In this document: in pieces, positions 59,994 to 64,000 of the stretch
How the letters are laid out: each line of letters starts with the position of its first letter
How positions within the stretch are numbered: position 1 is the stretch's first letter
Assembly (NCBI RefSeq): GCF_007665395.1
Contig: NZ_VDND01000012.1
Span: forward strand, 1-64,000
DNA from: Pseudomonas oryzihabitans
GTDB lineage: Bacteria > Pseudomonadota > Gammaproteobacteria > Pseudomonadales > Pseudomonadaceae
DNA length: 64,000 nucleotides
Reading direction: 5' to 3'
Position numbers and translations under genes: made by a program
Notes under the pieces: generated by a model
The model's database searches: none
What the model saw: only the letters and a program-made list of their open reading frames with translations
Told to the model about the DNA's origin: nothing

Positions 59994-60308
59994 ATGACGC
60001 CCCTCGATCTCGATCCCGAAGGTTATCTGCGCGACCTCTCCCACTGGAGCCCCGCGGTCGCCGAGCAGCTGGCGCAGCGGGAGGGCATCGCGCTGACCGC
60101 TCGCCATTGGCAGGTGCTCCAGGCGCTCCGGGACTTCTATCGTCAATTCCAGCTCTCGCCGGCGAACCGGCCGCTGATCAAGTACATCGCCCAGACGCTG
60201 GGCCCGGAACTGGGCAACAGCCTGCAGCTCAATCTGTTATTCAAGGGTGCGCCGGCCAAGGTCGGTGCCAAGCTCGCTGGCCTGCCGAAACCGGATAACT
60301 GTCTATGA
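59994..60308 (+). CDS. tusE: Sulfur carrier TusE (DsrC family)
   Basis: Protein of 104 aa. YLRDLSHWSPAVAEQLAQREGI, HWQVLQALRDFYRQF and the C-terminal LPKPDNCL, with the conserved penultimate Cys that carries the persulfide, mark TusE. It has only this one Cys, as expected for tRNA-thiolation TusE rather than sulfite-reductase DsrC. Starts 2 bp after tusB and overlaps ybiB by ATGA. Confidence 0.93.
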   Translation: MTPLDLDPEGYLRDLSHWSPAVAEQLAQREGIALTARHWQVLQALRDFYRQFQLSPANRPLIKYIAQTLGPELGNSLQLNLLFKGAPAKVGAKLAGLPKPDNCL

Positions 60309-61288
60309 CCCTCACCACGCCCGAAGAACATCCCTTCGCCGTCTACGTCCGGGCCCTGGGCAAGGGCAAACGCGGCGCCCGCAGCCTGACCGAGGCCGAG
60401 GCCGAGACGGCCATGGGCCTGATCCTCGATGGCCAGGTGACCGACGCCCAGCTCGGCGCCTTCCTCATGCTGCTCAGGCACAAGGAAGAGAGCGCCGAAG
60501 AGCTGGCCGGCTTCACCCGCGCGGTCCGGGCCCGCCTGCCGCAGCCGAACCTCGCCGTCGACCTCGACTGGCCCTCCTATGCCGGCAAGAAGCGCCACCT
60601 GCCCTGGTACCTGCTGGCGGTGAAGTGCCTGGCCGGCAGCGGCGTGCGGGTGGTCATGCACGGCGGCGGTACCCACACGGCTGGGCGGCTCTATACCGAA
60701 CAGTGCCTGGCCGACCTCGGCCTGCAGACGGCCCGGGACTGGCAGGCCGTTGGTGCCCTCCTCGACCAGGGCCAGCCGGCCTTCCTGCCGCTGGCGGCCT
60801 GGATGCCCGAGCTGCAGCGAATGATCGACCTCAAGGCCGAGCTCGGCCTGCGCTCGCCGATTCACTCCCTGGTGCGGCTGCTCAACCCCAGCGGCGCACG
60901 CAGCATCCTGCAGAGCATCTTCCACCCGGGCTACCAGGAGGTGCATCGCGAAGCCAGCCGCCTGCTGGGTGACGACAGCATCGTCATCAAGGGCGAAGGT
61001 GGCGAGGTCGAGCGCAATCCCGACGTCATCGCCCACCTCTATGGCACCCGCGGCGGTGAAGCCTGGGACGAGAGCTGGCCGGCGCTCAGCGAACGTCGCC
61101 AGGTCAAGCCCGAGCGTCTCGACCCGGCCCTGCTCGCCGCCACCTGGCGCGGCGAACCGGAGGATGCCTACGGACGCCTCGCGGTGATCGCCACCCTGGC
61201 GGTGGCGTTGCGGGCGCTGGGCCAGGATCCCGCCAGCGCCCACAGCGAGGCCGAACGGCGCTGGGACGCCCGCGACCGCTCGCTCTGA
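60305..61288 (+). CDS. ybiB: YbiB/TrpD2-family nucleic-acid-binding protein
   Basis: Protein of 327 aa with an anthranilate phosphoribosyltransferase-like fold. N-terminal helices (AETAMGLILDGQVTDAQLGAFLMLLRHKEESAEEL) and a glycine-rich GGGTHTAG segment are visible. E. coli YbiB/TrpD2 binds nucleic acids rather than making tryptophan. Translationally coupled to tusE; the coupling with sulfur-relay genes is common in Pseudomonas. Confidence 0.88.
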   Translation: MTLTTPEEHPFAVYVRALGKGKRGARSLTEAEAETAMGLILDGQVTDAQLGAFLMLLRHKEESAEELAGFTRAVRARLPQPNLAVDLDWPSYAGKKRHLPWYLLAVKCLAGSGVRVVMHGGGTHTAGRLYTEQCLADLGLQTARDWQAVGALLDQGQPAFLPLAAWMPELQRMIDLKAELGLRSPIHSLVRLLNPSGARSILQSIFHPGYQEVHREASRLLGDDSIVIKGEGGEVERNPDVIAHLYGTRGGEAWDESWPALSERRQVKPERLDPALLAATWRGEPEDAYGRLAVIATLAVALRALGQDPASAHSEAERRWDARDRSL

Positions 61289-61352
61289 GGGCGTCATCGG
61301 AACCCTGGCCCCGGTCCGGGTTCCTAACCGCAACCTAGCGGAGGATGACGAC

Positions 61353-62354
61353 ATGGGCTTGTTGGTCGATGGGCAGTGGCAGGATCGTTGGTACGACAAT
61401 GGCAAGGATGGTCACTTCAAGCGGGAAGAGGCCCAGCGGCGCGACTGGATCGCACGGCCGGAGCAGCCTATCCCGGACGGTGCGGAACGCTTTGCACCGG
61501 AAGCCGGCCGCTATCATCTCTATGTGTCCCTGGCCTGCCCCTGGGCCCACCGTACCCTGATCTATCGCCAGCTGAAGGGGCTGGCGCCGCTGATCGGGGT
61601 GTCGGTGGTCAGCTGGCTGATGCGCGAGGAAGGCTGGACCTTCGATCCGGCGCTCGGCTCCACCGGGGACGACCTCTATCACCTCGAACGCCTCTACCAG
61701 CTCTACCAGCGCGACCAGGCCGACTACACCGGCCGGGTGACGGTACCGGTACTCTGGGATCGCCAGCAGGAGCGCATCGTCAGCAACGAATCCGCCGAGA
61801 TCATCCGCATGTTCAACGGCGCCTTCGATGACCTCACCGGCAATCGCCTGGACCTCTACCCGGAGGACCTGCGCGGGCGTATCGACGCGCTCAACGAGCG
61901 CATCTATCCGACGGTCAACAACGGCGTCTACCGCGCCGGCTTCGCGACGACCCAGGACGCCTACGAAGAGGCCTTCGACGAGGTCTTCGCCACCCTCGAC
62001 GATCTCGAAGGACTACTGCAGCAGCAGCGTTATCTCACCGGCGAATGGCTGACCGAAGCCGACTGGCGCCTGTTCACCACCCTGATCCGCTTCGATGCCG
62101 TCTATCACGGCCACTTCAAGTGCAACCTGAGGCGCATCCGTGACTATCCGGCGCTGCAGGGCTGGCTGCGCGAGTTGTACCAGTGGCCGGGTGTCGCCGA
62201 GACGGCGGACTTCCAGCACATCAAGCACCACTACTACGGCAGCCACGCGCAGATCAATCCGACCGCCATAGTGCCCAAGGGCCCGGCCCTGGAGCTGGAC
62301 CTGCCCCCTGGCCGCGAAGCCCTGGCCGGCGCCGGGATCCGGGGTTCGGCCTGA
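61353..62354 (+). CDS. Glutathionyl-hydroquinone reductase (Xi-class GST)
   Basis: Protein of 333 aa. The active-site Cys is in LYVSLACPWAHRTLI, and IYPTVNNGVYRAGFATTQDAYEEAF with the C-terminal DAVYHGHFKCNLRRI are Xi-GST hallmarks. The enzyme removes glutathione from glutathionyl-hydroquinones. A GAGGA precedes the ATG. It converges on cysG. Confidence 0.92.
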   Translation: MGLLVDGQWQDRWYDNGKDGHFKREEAQRRDWIARPEQPIPDGAERFAPEAGRYHLYVSLACPWAHRTLIYRQLKGLAPLIGVSVVSWLMREEGWTFDPALGSTGDDLYHLERLYQLYQRDQADYTGRVTVPVLWDRQQERIVSNESAEIIRMFNGAFDDLTGNRLDLYPEDLRGRIDALNERIYPTVNNGVYRAGFATTQDAYEEAFDEVFATLDDLEGLLQQQRYLTGEWLTEADWRLFTTLIRFDAVYHGHFKCNLRRIRDYPALQGWLRELYQWPGVAETADFQHIKHHYYGSHAQINPTAIVPKGPALELDLPPGREALAGAGIRGSA

Positions 62355-62357
62355 GCA

Positions 62358-63749
62358 TCAGGCGGTCTGGGCACCTTCGAACCAGGCCAGCTTCTCCCGG
62401 AGCGCCACCACCTCGCCGACGATCACCAGGGTCGGCGCATGGACCTCGTGCTCGGCGACCAGCTGCGGCAGATCCTGCAGGGTACCGGTGAACACCCGCT
62501 GGTTGGCCGTGGTGCCCTGCTGGACCAGCGCTGCCGGCGTCGCGGGGTTCTTGCCGTGGGCGATGAGCTGCTCGCAGATGGTCGGCAGGCCGACCAGGCC
62601 CATGTAGAACACCAGGGTCTGCCCGGGCGCGACCAGATCGGTCCACGGCAGATCGGCCGAACCATCCTTGAGATGGCCGGTGACGAAGCGGACCGACTGG
62701 GCATGATCCCTGTGGGTCAGCGGAATGCCGGCATAGGCCGCGCAACCGCTGGCCGCGGTGATGCCCGGGACCACTTGGAAGGGAATGCCTTCGGCGGCCA
62801 ATTCCTCGATCTCCTCGCCACCGCGACCGAAGATGAAGGGGTCGCCACCCTTGAGGCGCAGGACCCGCTTGCCCTCCCGCGCCAGAGTAACCAGCAGGCG
62901 ATTGAGATCTTCCTGAGGTACGGCATGCTCGGCGCGCCGCTTGCCGACATAGATGCGGTCGGCGTCGCGCCGGCACATGTCGAGGATCGTCGGGGCCACC
63001 AGCCGGTCGTAAAGCACCACGTCGGCCTGCTGCATCAGGCGCAGCGCGCGGAAGGTCAGCAGGTCCGGATCGCCCGGACCGGCGCCCACCAGGTAGACCT
63101 CACCGCGAAAGGTTTCCCCTTCACTCGCCAGCTTGGCTTCCAGCAACTGCTCGGCGGCCTGGGGTTGGCCGGAGAACACCTTCTCGGCGACCTCGCCCTG
63201 GAACACCTCTTCCCAGAAGATGCGCCGCGCCTGGATGTCGGCGAAGCGTGCCTTGACCCGGGCACGAAACCGCTGGGCCATTTGCGCCAGCTGGCCATAG
63301 GTGGCCGGGATCCAGCTTTCCAGCTTGGCCCGCACCAGCCGCGCCAGCACCGGGGCGTCGCCGCCGCTGGAAATGGCGATCACCAGCGGCGAACGGTCGA
63401 CGATGGCCGGAAAGATCACGGTGCAGAGGCGAGGCGCGTCCACCGCATTGACCGGCAGACCCAGGGCCTGAGCATCGTGGGACACGGTCTCGTTGACCTC
63501 GTCATCGTCGGTGGCGGCGATCACCAGGCAATGCCCGGCGAGCAGGTCCGCGGCATAGCGCTGAACCAGGCACCTGCCGCCCTTCGCCTCGACGAAGGCG
63601 CGCACCTCCGGCTCGATCTCCGGTGCGACCAGGGTGATGCGCGCCCCGGCCTCGGCCAGGAGCACGCTCTTGCGCATAGCAATGTCGCCCCCGCCGATCA
63701 CCAGCACCGGACGGCCGTCGAGCTTGTGGAAGAGCGGCAGGTAGTCCAT
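62358..63749 (-). CDS. cysG: Siroheme synthase CysG
   Basis: Trifunctional enzyme of 463 aa. The N-terminal ~210 residues are the precorrin-2 dehydrogenase/ferrochelatase (VIGGGDIAMRKSVLLAEAGA; the PLVIAISSGGDAP loop). The C-terminal part is the SAM-dependent uroporphyrinogen III methyltransferase (YLVGAGPGDPDLLTFRALR, RLKGGDPFIFGRGGEE, VPGITAASG). It makes siroheme for sulfite and nitrite reductases. Its start overlaps the serS stop (ATGA). Confidence 0.95.
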   Translation of the reverse strand: MDYLPLFHKLDGRPVLVIGGGDIAMRKSVLLAEAGARITLVAPEIEPEVRAFVEAKGGRCLVQRYAADLLAGHCLVIAATDDDEVNETVSHDAQALGLPVNAVDAPRLCTVIFPAIVDRSPLVIAISSGGDAPVLARLVRAKLESWIPATYGQLAQMAQRFRARVKARFADIQARRIFWEEVFQGEVAEKVFSGQPQAAEQLLEAKLASEGETFRGEVYLVGAGPGDPDLLTFRALRLMQQADVVLYDRLVAPTILDMCRRDADRIYVGKRRAEHAVPQEDLNRLLVTLAREGKRVLRLKGGDPFIFGRGGEEIEELAAEGIPFQVVPGITAASGCAAYAGIPLTHRDHAQSVRFVTGHLKDGSADLPWTDLVAPGQTLVFYMGLVGLPTICEQLIAHGKNPATPAALVQQGTTANQRVFTGTLQDLPQLVAEHEVHAPTLVIVGEVVALREKLAWFEGAQTA

Positions 63750-64000
63750 CAGCCGATGACCTCGAGGCCGCCCATGTAGGGCTTGAGCACCTCGGGCACG
63801 CGGATGCTGCCATCGGCCTGCTGGTAGTTTTCCAGCACCGCCACCAGGGTACGGCCGACGGCCAGGCCGGAGCCGTTGAGGGTGTGCACCAGCTCGGGCT
63901 TGCCCTCGGCGTTGCGGAAGCGCGCCTGCATGCGCCGCGCCTGGAAATCGCCGCAGTTGGAGCAGGACGAGATCTCGCGGTACTTGCCCTGGCTCGGCAC
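63749..64000 (-). CDS. serS: Seryl-tRNA synthetase, C-terminal end (partial)
   Basis: Only the last ~83 residues are inside the window; the gene continues past position 64000. YREISSCSNCGDFQARRMQARFR is motif 3 context, and HTLNGSGLAVGRTLVAVLENYQ contains the class II motif 3 arginine. The order serS-cysG is common in Pseudomonas. Confidence 0.95.
   Translation of the reverse strand: MPSQGKYREISSCSNCGDFQARRMQARFRNAEGKPELVHTLNGSGLAVGRTLVAVLENYQQADGSIRVPEVLKPYMGGLEVIG

Overview
The window is GC-rich, gene-dense chromosomal DNA that looks like Pseudomonas. Pseudomonas-like landmarks include the antABC and catBCA catabolic genes, the tusDCBE-ybiB block, cysG next to serS, XylS-type boxes and many Crc/Hfq-type CA motifs. 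I cannot fix the species from the sequence alone. Most of the window is a string of catabolic islands between housekeeping genes.

Layout. 148-2076: UvrD-like helicase. 2078-10978: a probable tetritol (erythritol/threitol) operon. It has a SorC regulator, an RpiB-type isomerase, a ribose-type ABC importer, an SDR and a zinc dehydrogenase, and a split DhaK/DhaL-type kinase. 11100-16697: a minus-strand sugar-acid operon (PdxA2-like, MFS, beta-propeller, COG3618 lactonase, RhmD-like dehydratase) with a divergent LysR gene at 17072. 17986-20276: SMP-30 lactonase plus a GntP permease. 20328-21155: cytochrome b561-like protein. 21517-23773: a second lactonase/MFS pair, divergent from a TctCBA-type transporter (24066-27128) and a LysR gene. 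A ~72-bp regulatory module is duplicated between the two MFS promoter regions, which suggests co-regulation.

28409-43395: aromatic catabolism. Two AraC/XylS regulators and antABC (anthranilate dioxygenase) come first. A repeat-rich spacer (33572-34640) follows. Next is an iif-like set: flavin reductase, styrene/indole monooxygenase, SDR, and a dienelactone-hydrolase/NTF2 fusion, with an outer-membrane SphA-like protein. The block ends with catR and catBCA. Together these could take indole to anthranilate, catechol, cis,cis-muconate and 3-oxoadipate enol-lactone.

43465-51346: a sigma-54 activator divergent from a complete Nit1C nitrilase cluster, with a near-ideal -24/-12 promoter and candidate upstream activator sites. 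52574-54725: a COG0523 GTPase and FolE2 behind a Zur-like box (zinc starvation). 54864-58008: a gene-poor stretch with small hypothetical genes and one interrupted gene, next to tRNA-Ser(UGA). A 12-bp repeat of the tRNA 3' end suggests an old integration site. 58224-64000: housekeeping genes: BI-1 family protein, tusDCBE, ybiB, glutathionyl-hydroquinone reductase, cysG and the C-terminal end of serS.
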